In this document: positions 41,890 through 50,911 of the stretch, piece by piece
Layout: every line of letters starts with the position of its first letter
How positions within the stretch are numbered: position 1 is the stretch's first letter
Assembly (NCBI RefSeq): GCF_000308615.1
Contig: NZ_BAGB01000165.1
Coordinates: forward strand, 49,117 to 113,116
Origin: Nocardia jiangxiensis NBRC 101359
Lineage (GTDB): Bacteria; Actinomycetota; Actinomycetes; Mycobacteriales; Mycobacteriaceae
Direction of reading: 5' to 3'
DNA: 64,000 nt
Program-made: the position numbers and the translations under genes
The notes under the pieces: generated by a model
The model's input: only the letters and a program-made list of their open reading frames with translations
Databases searched by the model: none
What the model was told of the DNA's origin: nothing

Positions 41890-42708
41890 ATGATCGAGGC
41901 TGGAGATATTCCGTGGCGGGCGCGGCTGTGGTCGGTAATACGTTGTGCTGCAGTTCTATTCGCAATGCTTCCGGGGATCGGATTTCTCGTCGCATGCAGC
42001 AGTGTCAGCGGCTCGGTGCAGCACGGGGATTGTCTGAAGAAGAACGGTGATTCGTTCGACAAGGTGTCCTGTTCCGATTCGGCCGCCGCCTATGTCGTGC
42101 TCGATCGGGCGGGATCCGGTCACCCGCACGGGGACTGCATCGATGTCGCGGGCACCGAGTACGACTACAGCGACGACGACGGTTACGTGTGCGTCGGTGA
42201 CAAGGGTGCGGATCCCGCGCACGCGGTGAATGTCGCGCAGATCGGCGATTGTCTGACCGGCAGTGACGGTTCCTCGGTGCAGAAGGTGAACTGCACCGAC
42301 GCGACTGCTCGCTACCGGGTTCTCGCCCGCGACACCGAGAGCATGATCGGGCTGAACATGGCGTGCAAGGACGTCAGAGGCACCGAACGCACCTACAGCT
42401 TCGAGCTGAAGGTCACCAAGGGCATCGGCGCCGGACTCGGCAGGGGCGTCACCTTCTGCCTGGCGGCCAAGGATGCGGACACCTCGCGCACGGTGGACAA
42501 CGCCGAGGTCGGCAGTTGTCTGCAGGAGACCGGTGCGAATCAGGTCCGGGTCGTCGACTGCACCAGCCCGGACGCCAAATACAAGGTGTTGCGGAGCGTG
42601 GGCCTGTCCACCCTGTGCGACAACGTATCCGGCGTCATCGCCACGTACTCCTACCAGTCGCCGGGCGAGATCCTCGGAACCTATCTCTGCCTGGGTGCAC
42701 CGCAGTAA
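41890..42708 (+). CDS. lipoprotein with three cysteine-bearing repeats (LppU-like)
   Basis: The 272-residue protein has an N-terminal hydrophobic segment and lipobox GFLVACSS, so membrane anchoring is expected. Three tandem domains of about 70-80 residues follow, beginning GDCLKKNGDSFDKVSC, GDCLTGSDGSSVQKVNC and GSCLQETGANQVRVVDC. Each then has A-x-Y-x-V-L and two further cysteines (C-x-D/N-V then Y/F-x-C-L). The pattern resembles the LppU/SCO30-type domain of actinobacterial lipoproteins, likely with two disulphides per repeat. A hairpin terminator follows. Function is unknown. Confidence 0.75.
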   Translation: MIEAGDIPWRARLWSVIRCAAVLFAMLPGIGFLVACSSVSGSVQHGDCLKKNGDSFDKVSCSDSAAAYVVLDRAGSGHPHGDCIDVAGTEYDYSDDDGYVCVGDKGADPAHAVNVAQIGDCLTGSDGSSVQKVNCTDATARYRVLARDTESMIGLNMACKDVRGTERTYSFELKVTKGIGAGLGRGVTFCLAAKDADTSRTVDNAEVGSCLQETGANQVRVVDCTSPDAKYKVLRSVGLSTLCDNVSGVIATYSYQSPGEILGTYLCLGAPQ

Positions 42709-42714
42709 CCGACT

Positions 42715-42739
42715 GCGGGCCGAACGGAATTCGGCCCGC
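42715..42739. terminator. hairpin terminator between convergent genes
   Basis: GCGGGCCGAA (42715-42724) and TTCGGCCCGC (42730-42739) form a ten-base stem with a five-base loop, seven bases after the lipoprotein stop and 67 bases beyond the Hsp70 stop. It can serve the plus-strand gene and possibly both. Confidence 0.7.
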
Positions 42740-42806
42740 TTCACCGGAAATGCGTTCCGGATGCGCTGGGGCACAGGGCATCCGGAACGTCACCGCGATC
42801 GAACCG

Positions 42807-45299
42807 TCACAGCGATCGGATCGTGCTGAACGGATCGGGCTCCGGCGGGGGATCGGCCATCAGCGTGCGCAGCCGGGTGTTGATATTGCGCAGCCGGGTG
42901 ATCTCCTGTGCGTCCAGAGCCGCGCGCCCTTCGGCGATCAGCCGATCGGCCAGCACGATGTCGACCATCTCGGCGCGGTACTTGATCAGTTCCTCGAAGA
43001 TGAGGATCTGCAACTCGCCGGTGCGATCGAGAATCCGCCGCACCATCGACGCCAGCTCGGAAGTGCGCTGCCGCAACAGATCCGGCTCGTGCGAGTCGAT
43101 CGCCTCGCGGATCGCGACCTCGTGCTGGTCGAATTCGCGCCGGAACATATCGTCGTTCAACTCGTTGACGCGCATGCGGGTGTATTCGAGCGTCTCCTTC
43201 GCCCGCGCCACCAGACTCGGCCACAGCAGTTCGTCCTCGGCCTGATCGATCGCCGCACGCAGATCACGCAACCGCTGTTCGGCGGCGATGGCCGCATCCG
43301 GGTCGGTGGCCGCCGCGGCCACCAGATGTTGGGTGTCGGTGACCGTCTGCTCCTGCTCGAGCTGGCTCAGCAGCAGCTCCGAGGTCGGATTGCCGAACTC
43401 ACCGTGCTGCTGGCGGACCTGGTCGAGCCGCTGCAACTCGGCCTCGGTGTTGCGGCGCAATGCGGTTGCGTCCGGACGTGATTCGGTGTGCAGATCGATG
43501 ACGTTCTCGAATTCGGCGTCCAGATACGGCAGATAGGCGCGGGCGAGCAGGATGCGCGAGGCGTCGATCTCCAGGGTCAGTTCCAGATCGCTGCCCTCGG
43601 GGATGCTGCGCTCGATCTGATCGGCGGTGATATCCAGATGACCGATCGTGCGGTTGCGGTCACCGCGGGCATATTCGCCCTCCAGCACGGGAATTCGGAT
43701 CAGTCCGGTGCGCTGTGCGCCGTAATGGACCGCGACCGAGGTGCGCAGCCGCTTGCGGGCGCGCGCCGGGAGCGGAGTGTTTCGCTCGATCAACTGGATC
43801 GTCGTATTGTCCGACAGGCCGACGCTGATCGTATGGATCAGCGGCGGCTGGGTCTCGACCGCGCCGACGGTGTAGGTCAGCGTGGCGGGGGTGATCTCCC
43901 GACGACGCCCCGCGGCATCGGTGAGCTCGAGCTCGAAGGTGTTGGCGCGACCGGTTTCCGCCCACAGCGTCGTGGTGAACACGCCGGTGTCGGAGACGGG
44001 AATCTTGCCGCTGCGCCACGGCGGCTGCGCCCCCGCGTTGACCAGCTCGACGGCCACGCCGTCCAGTGCGCCCGCGTCGGTCCCGGAGATACGGCCCACC
44101 ACCAGCGGCTCGCGATCGGGTCCGACCGGCTGGTACTCCAGCTGGACGGTGAAGCCACCGGGCACCGCCACCGGTGCGGACAGCTGCGGAATCCGTTGTG
44201 TCCCTGCGAAGATCGCCGCACCGCGGGCGACGACGGTGAGCGGGTCCTGGCTGGTGTCCAGCGCAATCCCCAGGCCGCGAGTCGCATCGGTGAGATGTTC
44301 GCGCAGATAGGGCGACAGGGTCGGGCCGCCGACCAGGATCAGCTTGTCGATGTCGCCGGGCGACAGGTGCGACTCGTCGAGCGCCTTGCGGCACAGGTTG
44401 ACCGAGCGGGTGAGCAGGGGTTCGGCCAGCCGCTCCACATCCGTGCGCTGCAATTCGTAGTAGAACTCGAACCTCTCGCCAGCGCCGTCGTCGAGTTCGA
44501 TCTCGATCGTTTCCATCGGCGCGCGCGAGAGCTGGATCTTCGCCTTCTCCGCGGCGAGCTTGAGCTTGTTCACCACCGGCCGCCACCGGGCCGCCCCGCG
44601 AGTGAGATCGGACAGCCCGAATTCCTCCCGGACCGCGGGAATCAGCAACTCCTCGACGATCCGCCAGTCGATCAGTTTGCCGCCCAGATAGTTGTCGCCG
44701 CGGTGGTTGAGCACGGTGAACTCGCCGTCGCGCAACTGGATCACCGCGGCGTCGAACGTGCCGCCGCCCAGGTCGTACACCAGCCAGCGGGCATTGTCGT
44801 CGGTGGCCTGGAAACCGTAGGCGAGCGCGGCCGCGGTCGGCTCCTGCAGCAGCGGCGAGAAACGCAGGCCCGCGGCCTCGGCGGCCGCGCGGGTGGCATC
44901 GCAGGCACTCATGTCGAACGCGGCCGGGACGGTGATCACCGCGGCCTCGATATTCTCGCCGAGTCGCTGTTCGACATCCGCGCACAACGTCTTGAGCACC
45001 TCGGCGGAGAGCTGTTGCGGGGTGAGTTCGCGTGCACTGGCGGCGAAACGCACCGACTCCTGGGCGGTGCCCATCCGCAGCTTGAACTCCGAGGTGGTGT
45101 TGTCCGGATCGGACTCGCTGCGGTCCTTGGCGGCCCGGCCCACCCGTAACCGGTCGCGCTTGTCGATCCACACCGCCGACGGCGTGGTGTCGGAATCCTC
45201 GTTGTTCTTGATCACCTCCGCGTCGACGCCGTGCAGGACGGCGATGGCGCTGTTGGTGGTGCCGAGATCGATTCCGAAATCAACCGTCGACCGTGCCAT
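42807..45299 (-). CDS. non-canonical Hsp70-family protein
   Basis: The 830-residue protein starts at 45299. The actin-like ATPase has phosphate-1 motif DFGIDLGTTNSA at 7-18, phosphate-2 YDLGGGTFDAA at 175-185 and the adenosine motif LILVGGPTLS near 320. The substrate domain starts near residue 390. The C-terminal 300 residues are helical and charged, longer than the lid of DnaK (about 640 residues in total) and without the DnaK tail. It ends an operon with a Sel1/J-like protein and a GrpE-like protein, so exchange factor and possibly J partner are dedicated. It is not the housekeeping DnaK. Confidence 0.85.
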   Translation of the reverse strand: MARSTVDFGIDLGTTNSAIAVLHGVDAEVIKNNEDSDTTPSAVWIDKRDRLRVGRAAKDRSESDPDNTTSEFKLRMGTAQESVRFAASARELTPQQLSAEVLKTLCADVEQRLGENIEAAVITVPAAFDMSACDATRAAAEAAGLRFSPLLQEPTAAALAYGFQATDDNARWLVYDLGGGTFDAAVIQLRDGEFTVLNHRGDNYLGGKLIDWRIVEELLIPAVREEFGLSDLTRGAARWRPVVNKLKLAAEKAKIQLSRAPMETIEIELDDGAGERFEFYYELQRTDVERLAEPLLTRSVNLCRKALDESHLSPGDIDKLILVGGPTLSPYLREHLTDATRGLGIALDTSQDPLTVVARGAAIFAGTQRIPQLSAPVAVPGGFTVQLEYQPVGPDREPLVVGRISGTDAGALDGVAVELVNAGAQPPWRSGKIPVSDTGVFTTTLWAETGRANTFELELTDAAGRRREITPATLTYTVGAVETQPPLIHTISVGLSDNTTIQLIERNTPLPARARKRLRTSVAVHYGAQRTGLIRIPVLEGEYARGDRNRTIGHLDITADQIERSIPEGSDLELTLEIDASRILLARAYLPYLDAEFENVIDLHTESRPDATALRRNTEAELQRLDQVRQQHGEFGNPTSELLLSQLEQEQTVTDTQHLVAAAATDPDAAIAAEQRLRDLRAAIDQAEDELLWPSLVARAKETLEYTRMRVNELNDDMFRREFDQHEVAIREAIDSHEPDLLRQRTSELASMVRRILDRTGELQILIFEELIKYRAEMVDIVLADRLIAEGRAALDAQEITRLRNINTRLRTLMADPPPEPDPFSTIRSL

Positions 45300-45362
45300 A
45301 TCTCCTCCGAAAATGGTTGTGCCACAACGTGGTGACACCCGTTCTGATTCGCGTGCGCGAGC

Positions 45363-45725
45363 TCAGGATTCCTGTTCCGCCGACTCCGGTGTGGCCACGA
45401 TGATCTGGCCCATCTGCACGACCCGGCCGTCGGCGTACACCGTGGGCATGATCGTCTCGGCGACCCGCTCGCGGTCCACGGTGGCCGAGGGTGCGTACGC
45501 GATCACCTGCACCGATTGACCGCCGTCGAACGGTTCGCCGGTATGGGACTGCACCTGGATCCCGGCCTCGGCCAGTGCATCCGCCATCGAGGTGACCTGG
45601 CGGGTCACCGCGCGTAGCAGTTTCGCCGGATCCGCGTCGGCGTCGGTGTCGGCGAGCTTGTTGCTCAACCGCCAGACACCAGTTGCCAGATCGGCCAGCA
45701 GTGGCCGGAAATCCTTGTCCGCCAT
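45363..45725 (-). CDS. GrpE-like nucleotide exchange factor (short)
   Basis: The 120-residue protein has an N-terminal helix LRAVTRQVTSMADALAEAGI and a C-terminal segment ERVAETIMPTVYADGRVVQM followed by GQIIVATP. This resembles the beta domain of GrpE (P-x-V-x-x-x-G-x-V-x-x-x-x-V-x-V). The long N-terminal coiled coil of normal GrpE is missing. It lies between the Sel1/J-like gene (25 bases) and the Hsp70 gene (63 bases) on one transcript, which supports the assignment. On sequence alone the call would be weak. Confidence 0.6.
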   Translation of the reverse strand: MADKDFRPLLADLATGVWRLSNKLADTDADADPAKLLRAVTRQVTSMADALAEAGIQVQSHTGEPFDGGQSVQVIAYAPSATVDRERVAETIMPTVYADGRVVQMGQIIVATPESAEQES

Positions 45726-45750
45726 ACAGATTCTCCCCTTCATCGGGCGG

Positions 45751-48510
45751 CTATGCGGGCCGCTCGCCTTTTCGCCAGCCCTGGCCCAGCAATTCGGTCA
45801 GGGGTGGGTATGTCATTGCCCGGTTCTCGACCCCATCGGTCCCCAGCGACAGCTTGGCGATTCCGGCGCCGATCGCGACGATCACGCAGATCGCCGTGAT
45901 GACGAACAGCGGATGCACGGCGAAACCGAAGATCAGACTGAAGAACGCGCCCACCGAGGCGAGGGTGACGGCGGTGCCGAGCTGCCTGCGCTTGGTCTCA
46001 TCGGGGAGATGCAGCTGGCGGCATCGGTCACAGCGCGGCACCTCGACGGTCAGTGTGCGCCAGCGCTTGGTGTTCCCGGAGTACGTCACGTCGCGGTGCA
46101 GACCGAACGGGTAGTGCTGTCCCTGTGTCGCGGGCCGGTCCTGGCAGAACCAGCAGGTGTTCCGCAGTCGGGCCGCCGCGTTGCGCTCGCCCAGCATGCC
46201 CGCGAGGACCGCGATCTGTTCCTGCACGAAGGTGCGCGTCTCGCCGCCGACGGGTAGCGGTTGGATCCGGTGCAGCACCTGTTCGGTGGACTCCAGATCG
46301 CCGGTGTCGTTGCAGTAGGACACCGCACACGAGGTGGCTGTCGTCGCGATATGGTCCTGCGCGCGGGCGATCCGCTCACCGCCGGGATCCTCACCCGCGC
46401 GAATTCTGGCCAACGGCAACCGGGTTCGGTCCAGCAGATCGCGCGCGGCCTGCAGGCCCTGCTTCTTGTTCGCTTCGGTGCTGGAGCGGGCCTCGGCGCA
46501 GAGCTTGTCCACCTGGAGCGTCGCCGCGGCGGACCACTCCTTGGCCAGGCGGTCGCGGATGGCCGTGGTCGTGGCGATCGGACCGAGCCGCTCGAGCATC
46601 GCGACACTCGATGCGATATCCCTGACCTCGTTGTAGTGCTGGATATCGCAGACGATCGCGGTGCCGACGATATCGTCGTGCGCACCGGCGCCGAGCGGAT
46701 CGGTCGGCGGGCGCAGCCGGTCGATGACCCGCAGCGGCACCCGGGCGCGATCGAGCATCCGGTGCACGGCCTGGGCCGCCTCGGCGGGGCGCTGGGATCC
46801 GGCCCGATGTGCCTCGTCCGCAATCGATTTCAGGCGCGCGGCAAGCTTGCGGACCGCCCAGCCGCGGGCATCGTCGATCGCTCCGGCGTCGAATCCGCCC
46901 GGATGGGTCTCCACCTGGTCGGCGAACCGGTCGAGCACGGTGATGTGCAGGTCGGCGGCCGCGAAATCGTCCTCCGCCGTGGCGTTCACGATGAGTGCGG
47001 CCTGGATGCGCAGCAGCATCGCCGGTAGCGCGCCGCGCAACTCGTCGACGGCGGCGGTATCGAGTCGGCGATCGTCGATGCGGGAGGCGCGGTCCCGCAA
47101 CCGATTCCACACCGCGTCGGCGCCGACGGCCGAACCCCAGGCGGTGAGGGCGTCGAGCCAGGTTTCGGCGGCCTGACCGCGCGAGGTCTCGAGTCCCTGG
47201 ATGTGCCGCAGCACCGCGATGTTGTGTGCCGCGATCGCGTCCTGGCCCATCCGGTCCAGCCAGATCTGTTCCGCCGCGGCGGTGTCGTCGCGGAACAGTG
47301 CCGCGAGCGCAGGATCGTCATCGGTGCACGGCCACAGCCAGAACAGTTCCTGCACAAGGCGATTCACCGGCTCGCGCAGACGGTTGAGCGCGGCCTTCAC
47401 ATCGGCGGCATCCGGCGCAGGCGATACGGCCAGGGCGGTGGTCCGGGTCAGCGCAGCGCCGAGCTTCTCGGCCGCCTCCAGTTCGGTGACGCGCTTGCGG
47501 ACCTGACGGGAATCGGCATCGGTCTGCAATCCGGCGAGCCGAAAAGGGTTGTGCCGGTAGGGAGTATCCTCGACCAGCGCATCGAGTGCCGCTCCGATGC
47601 CCGACGAGTCCGCCCCGGATTTCGGTGGGATGCCGCCTGTCGCGCGAACCACGCGGTCGGGCAGGACGGTTCGTTCGACACTCGGCCCTGCGGGCGCGGC
47701 GTCGCCGTCACCGCGCAGCCGGGTGAGATTGGTTTTCGCATTCGGATTGTCGGCGAGGGCGGCGCGTTCGTACCACTCGGTGGCGGCGGGCAGATTCGGC
47801 TTGTCCACCTTGACCTCGAGCAGTGTGCCGAGGTTGTTCATCGCGCCCGCGTGGCCGTCCGCGGCGGCCTTCTCGTACCACAGCAGCGCGTCGGGCACGT
47901 CGTTGCCGGCCTCGGACATCAGGCCGAGAGTGAATTTCGCGTTGGTGTATCCGTCGGCGGCGGCGCGCTCGTACCAGTGGCGCGCGGCGACCGGATCGTT
48001 GGGTTGCAGGGTGTATCGGTACAGCTGGCCGATGTTGTACATGGCCACGGCATCGCCGTGCTCGGCGGCCTTCTCGTACCATTTGCGCGCGGCGGCGGGG
48101 TCCGGGGGATCGAGACGTTCGGCGAGCAGGTAGGCGAGTTTGAAGTAGGCGTCCTGGTACTGGGCCGAGGCCGCGCGCTCGTACCACGGGCGCGCTCCGG
48201 CCGGGTCCGGTGGAGTCGTGCGGTCGGCCAGCAGTCCGGCCATGTTGTACATGGCCGTGGCGTCGCCCGCGATCGCTCCCCGCTCGTACCATTCGCGCGC
48301 GGACTTCAGGTCGGGCGGATTCTCGGCTTCGGCGAGCCGTCCGAGATCGTTCATCGCACAGCGATGTCCGCTCGCGGCAGCCCGCCCGTACCAGTCCAAT
48401 GCGCCGGGGATGTCGGGTGGCGTCGACCGTTCGAGGAACTGGCCGAAATCGTGCATCGCCTCGACATCGCCTGTCGCGGCGGCGCGTTCGTGTTCTTCGC
48501 GAGTTGTCAT
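45751..48510 (-). CDS. Sel1-repeat membrane protein with J-like segment and zinc ribbon
   Basis: The 919-residue protein has about seven Sel1-type repeats at 1-265 (A-x-x-W-Y-x-x-A-A-x-x-G-x-x-x-A-x-x-x-L-G pattern, e.g. ARKWYEKAAEHGDAVAMYNI). A segment at about 318-395 begins YRHNPFRLAGLQTDADSRQV and resembles degenerate J-like domains without the HPD motif. A long helical region follows. A zinc ribbon has CWFC at 786-789 and CDRC at 827-830. Two membrane helices lie at about 846-890. It is the first gene of the operon with the GrpE-like and Hsp70 genes, so it is probably their membrane-anchored client-selecting partner. Confidence 0.75.
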   Translation of the reverse strand: MTTREEHERAAATGDVEAMHDFGQFLERSTPPDIPGALDWYGRAAASGHRCAMNDLGRLAEAENPPDLKSAREWYERGAIAGDATAMYNMAGLLADRTTPPDPAGARPWYERAASAQYQDAYFKLAYLLAERLDPPDPAAARKWYEKAAEHGDAVAMYNIGQLYRYTLQPNDPVAARHWYERAAADGYTNAKFTLGLMSEAGNDVPDALLWYEKAAADGHAGAMNNLGTLLEVKVDKPNLPAATEWYERAALADNPNAKTNLTRLRGDGDAAPAGPSVERTVLPDRVVRATGGIPPKSGADSSGIGAALDALVEDTPYRHNPFRLAGLQTDADSRQVRKRVTELEAAEKLGAALTRTTALAVSPAPDAADVKAALNRLREPVNRLVQELFWLWPCTDDDPALAALFRDDTAAAEQIWLDRMGQDAIAAHNIAVLRHIQGLETSRGQAAETWLDALTAWGSAVGADAVWNRLRDRASRIDDRRLDTAAVDELRGALPAMLLRIQAALIVNATAEDDFAAADLHITVLDRFADQVETHPGGFDAGAIDDARGWAVRKLAARLKSIADEAHRAGSQRPAEAAQAVHRMLDRARVPLRVIDRLRPPTDPLGAGAHDDIVGTAIVCDIQHYNEVRDIASSVAMLERLGPIATTTAIRDRLAKEWSAAATLQVDKLCAEARSSTEANKKQGLQAARDLLDRTRLPLARIRAGEDPGGERIARAQDHIATTATSCAVSYCNDTGDLESTEQVLHRIQPLPVGGETRTFVQEQIAVLAGMLGERNAAARLRNTCWFCQDRPATQGQHYPFGLHRDVTYSGNTKRWRTLTVEVPRCDRCRQLHLPDETKRRQLGTAVTLASVGAFFSLIFGFAVHPLFVITAICVIVAIGAGIAKLSLGTDGVENRAMTYPPLTELLGQGWRKGERPA

Positions 48511-48765
48511 GGCACCCCCCGTTCACCCGTGGGATCGAACGGCCGCACAGCCAAGCGGATACCAGCACCCGCCCCTCCCGTGCTGGACATGGTAGCCGGA
48601 CGTCCCAGGCGATGCCACAGAGTTTCCGGCATCGGGTGCGGGCAGGACGGTAGCAACGCCGGAACGGCTGTGGCCCAACGAAATTCCGGATGTTGCCGGG
48701 TGAATTCGGGGCTCGTTCGGCCGGTTCGCCCGGACTACGATTCCGGTGGACGAAGGGTCGGAGAT

Positions 48766-48963
48766 ATGAACATCCGCCGTCTGTTCGCAGTATTCCGCCG
48801 CAATGATCGTGTCGAGGAAAAGCCGACCGTGCAGCAGCGCGCCGATCGCGTGGCGCGCGAACTCGGCCGTACTCGTTGTGACAATCACCGCTACCGCAGT
48901 CGGCGCGGCACCGGCCGGGTCGGCGACGGGTACAAGGCCGAGGACGGTGGCCTCGACCTGTAG
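48766..48963 (+). CDS. small basic hypothetical protein
   Basis: The 65-residue frame starts with ATG after a GGAG site (MNIRRLFAVFRRND). It is strongly basic (many Arg) with a conserved-looking middle, QQRADRVARELGRTRCDN. It is divergent from the Sel1/Hsp70 operon across 255 bases. No family is recognised. The good ribosome site and position support a real gene, but the short length leaves doubt. The 292 bases between it and the kinase gene hold nothing recognisable. Confidence 0.4.
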   Translation: MNIRRLFAVFRRNDRVEEKPTVQQRADRVARELGRTRCDNHRYRSRRGTGRVGDGYKAEDGGLDL

Positions 48964-49255
48964 CGCGGCCCGGTGAGGTCGCCGTCGCGCGCAATATCGG
49001 CGGCCGCGGACGACGATGCGATGAGCCCGGCTGCCGCGATCGGCGTCGCCGCTATCCTCGTGGTCATGGCGTGCCATCGATATCTGCTCACCCCCGTGGC
49101 AATTCCTGCGGTGCGAACCGCCCATCGCGTTTGTTGACAATCGGTCCCGGCCGGTCCTACCGGCTCGAATCCGGCAAACCTCGTCACGTTCACCGCCGAT
49201 CATCCGGTCGACTCGGACCGATCGATGTCCGCGGCCGAACGGAAAGTGTGTCCCC

Positions 49256-50899
49256 ATGAATCAGCCCGCGATGAGTGAGACGGTCGCAACGCGCCGGTCG
49301 CGCGTCCCGACCCGCCCGCTGGGCGTCGGCGATCCGGAGACCCTGGGCCCGTACCGGCTGCTGGGCATTCTCGGCGCGGGCGGGATGGGCTGCGTCTACC
49401 TCGGTCGCGACAGCGGTGGACATACCGTCGCGGTCAAGGTGGTGCGTCCGGATCTGGCCGGTGACAACACCTTCCGGACCCGGTTCCGGCGCGAGGTGGC
49501 CGCGGCCCGGCGCGTCGCGGGGCCGCACACCGTGCCGGTCTACGACGCCGACGTCGACGGTCCGCGGCCGTGGCTGGCCACCGGATACGTCTCGGGCCCG
49601 TCGCTCACCGATGCGATCGAGGGCTTCGGCCCGCTGCCCGAACCCTCGCTGATCGCCCTGGCCGCGGGACTGGCGCGTGCGCTGATCGATGTGCATGCCA
49701 CCGGGATGGTGCATCGCGATCTGAAGCCGTCGAATGTGCTGATGGCGCAGGACGGTCCGCGGGTGATCGATTTCGGTATCGCACGGGCGACCGCCGACGA
49801 GACCGCGCTCACCACGACGGGCAAGATCATCGGCTCGCCCGGTTACATGTCCCCGGAGCAGATCACCGGCGGAGTCGCGGGACCGCCGGGCGACGTCTTC
49901 GCGCTCGGCGGCGTGCTCGTCTACGCGGCCACCGGCGTCGCGCCGTTCGGCACCGGCGACACGATCTCCATGCTGTGGCGGGTGATCAACGAGGAAGCGC
50001 GGCTGGACGGTGTGCCGGAGAGTCTGCGCGGGCCGGCGGCGGCCTGTCTGGCCAAGGATCCCGACGATCGGCCGACCCCGGCGCAGATCGCCCGGCAACT
50101 CGCCGCGCTGCATCCGCCCGGACCGGACCGGTGGCTGCCCGCCCCGATTCTGGCCGAGATCCATCGTCGCGCAGCCGAATTGGCGGATCTGGAGGCAGCC
50201 ACGCCGCATCGGAGCGCTCCTGTCCGCACAGCCGTCAGCACCGGGCCCGTCTCGGGTGAGCAGCGCACCGCGACCTCCTCGGTTCCGCAGATCGAGCGGC
50301 CGCATACTCGCGCGATGCCGCGGCTGCGGCGCGGGCGGCGTCCGCTGATCATCGGGGGCGTAGCCGTGCTGGCGCTGCTCGGGGCCGGGGCGATCGGCGT
50401 CGCCGTCACCGACAGCGGGTCCGGGGGACACACCGGACAGGCCGCGGTTGCCACCGCCGATCCCGCGCCCAAGAATCCGGGCGCCGAGCATCCGGGCACG
50501 GCGCATCCCGGCACCGCGGCCGGCGGGTCACCCGGGGCCGCCGCGGGCGCACCGCTTCCGGCCATCTACGTCGGCACCTGGAAGGGCAGCGCGACCGATG
50601 GCGCGGGCGCCTTCGACGTCGTGGTGACCCTGCAATCCGGCAAGGTCGGTCAGGAGATCGGCACCGCCGTCACCACTGGCCGCGCCAAACAGGGCACGTG
50701 CAGTCGCAAGCAGATATTGACCTTCGCCGGACCCGCGCGAATCACCTTGCGCAACAAGCCTGTCGAGAACGGACTGCCCGGAAAGACGTGTGCCCGATTG
50801 GGTGTGATCACCACGCTCGAACGCAATTCGGACGGCACCCTCACCTATACCAACGGCCTGGTCACCAATATGACCGGAATTCTGCACCGCGGCAATTGA
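49256..50899 (+). CDS. receptor-type Ser/Thr protein kinase
   Basis: The 547-residue protein has an intracellular kinase domain at about 33-285: GAGGMGCVYLG at 40-50, lysine K61, HRDLKPSN at 153-160, DFG at 172-174, GSPGYMSPEQ as P+1 loop. A linker rich in Ala/Pro/Arg follows. One membrane helix (RPLIIGGVAVLALLGAG) lies at about 360-380. The extracellular part has a proline/glycine/alanine-rich spacer with AEHPGTAHPGTA repeats and a beta-rich domain starting IYVGTWKGSATD, ending NLVTNMTG-like. The type is common in Nocardia and Mycobacterium. The extracellular domain presumably senses an envelope signal. Confidence 0.9.
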   Translation: MNQPAMSETVATRRSRVPTRPLGVGDPETLGPYRLLGILGAGGMGCVYLGRDSGGHTVAVKVVRPDLAGDNTFRTRFRREVAAARRVAGPHTVPVYDADVDGPRPWLATGYVSGPSLTDAIEGFGPLPEPSLIALAAGLARALIDVHATGMVHRDLKPSNVLMAQDGPRVIDFGIARATADETALTTTGKIIGSPGYMSPEQITGGVAGPPGDVFALGGVLVYAATGVAPFGTGDTISMLWRVINEEARLDGVPESLRGPAAACLAKDPDDRPTPAQIARQLAALHPPGPDRWLPAPILAEIHRRAAELADLEAATPHRSAPVRTAVSTGPVSGEQRTATSSVPQIERPHTRAMPRLRRGRRPLIIGGVAVLALLGAGAIGVAVTDSGSGGHTGQAAVATADPAPKNPGAEHPGTAHPGTAAGGSPGAAAGAPLPAIYVGTWKGSATDGAGAFDVVVTLQSGKVGQEIGTAVTTGRAKQGTCSRKQILTFAGPARITLRNKPVENGLPGKTCARLGVITTLERNSDGTLTYTNGLVTNMTGILHRGN

Positions 50900-50911
50900 T
50901 CTCGCGAGGCG

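Noticed and set aside
43488..45149. A 553-codon open frame on the plus strand opposite the Hsp70 gene
   Set aside because: Antisense to strongly conserved Hsp70 coding sequence, with Gly/Arg/Gln-rich translation and no domain.
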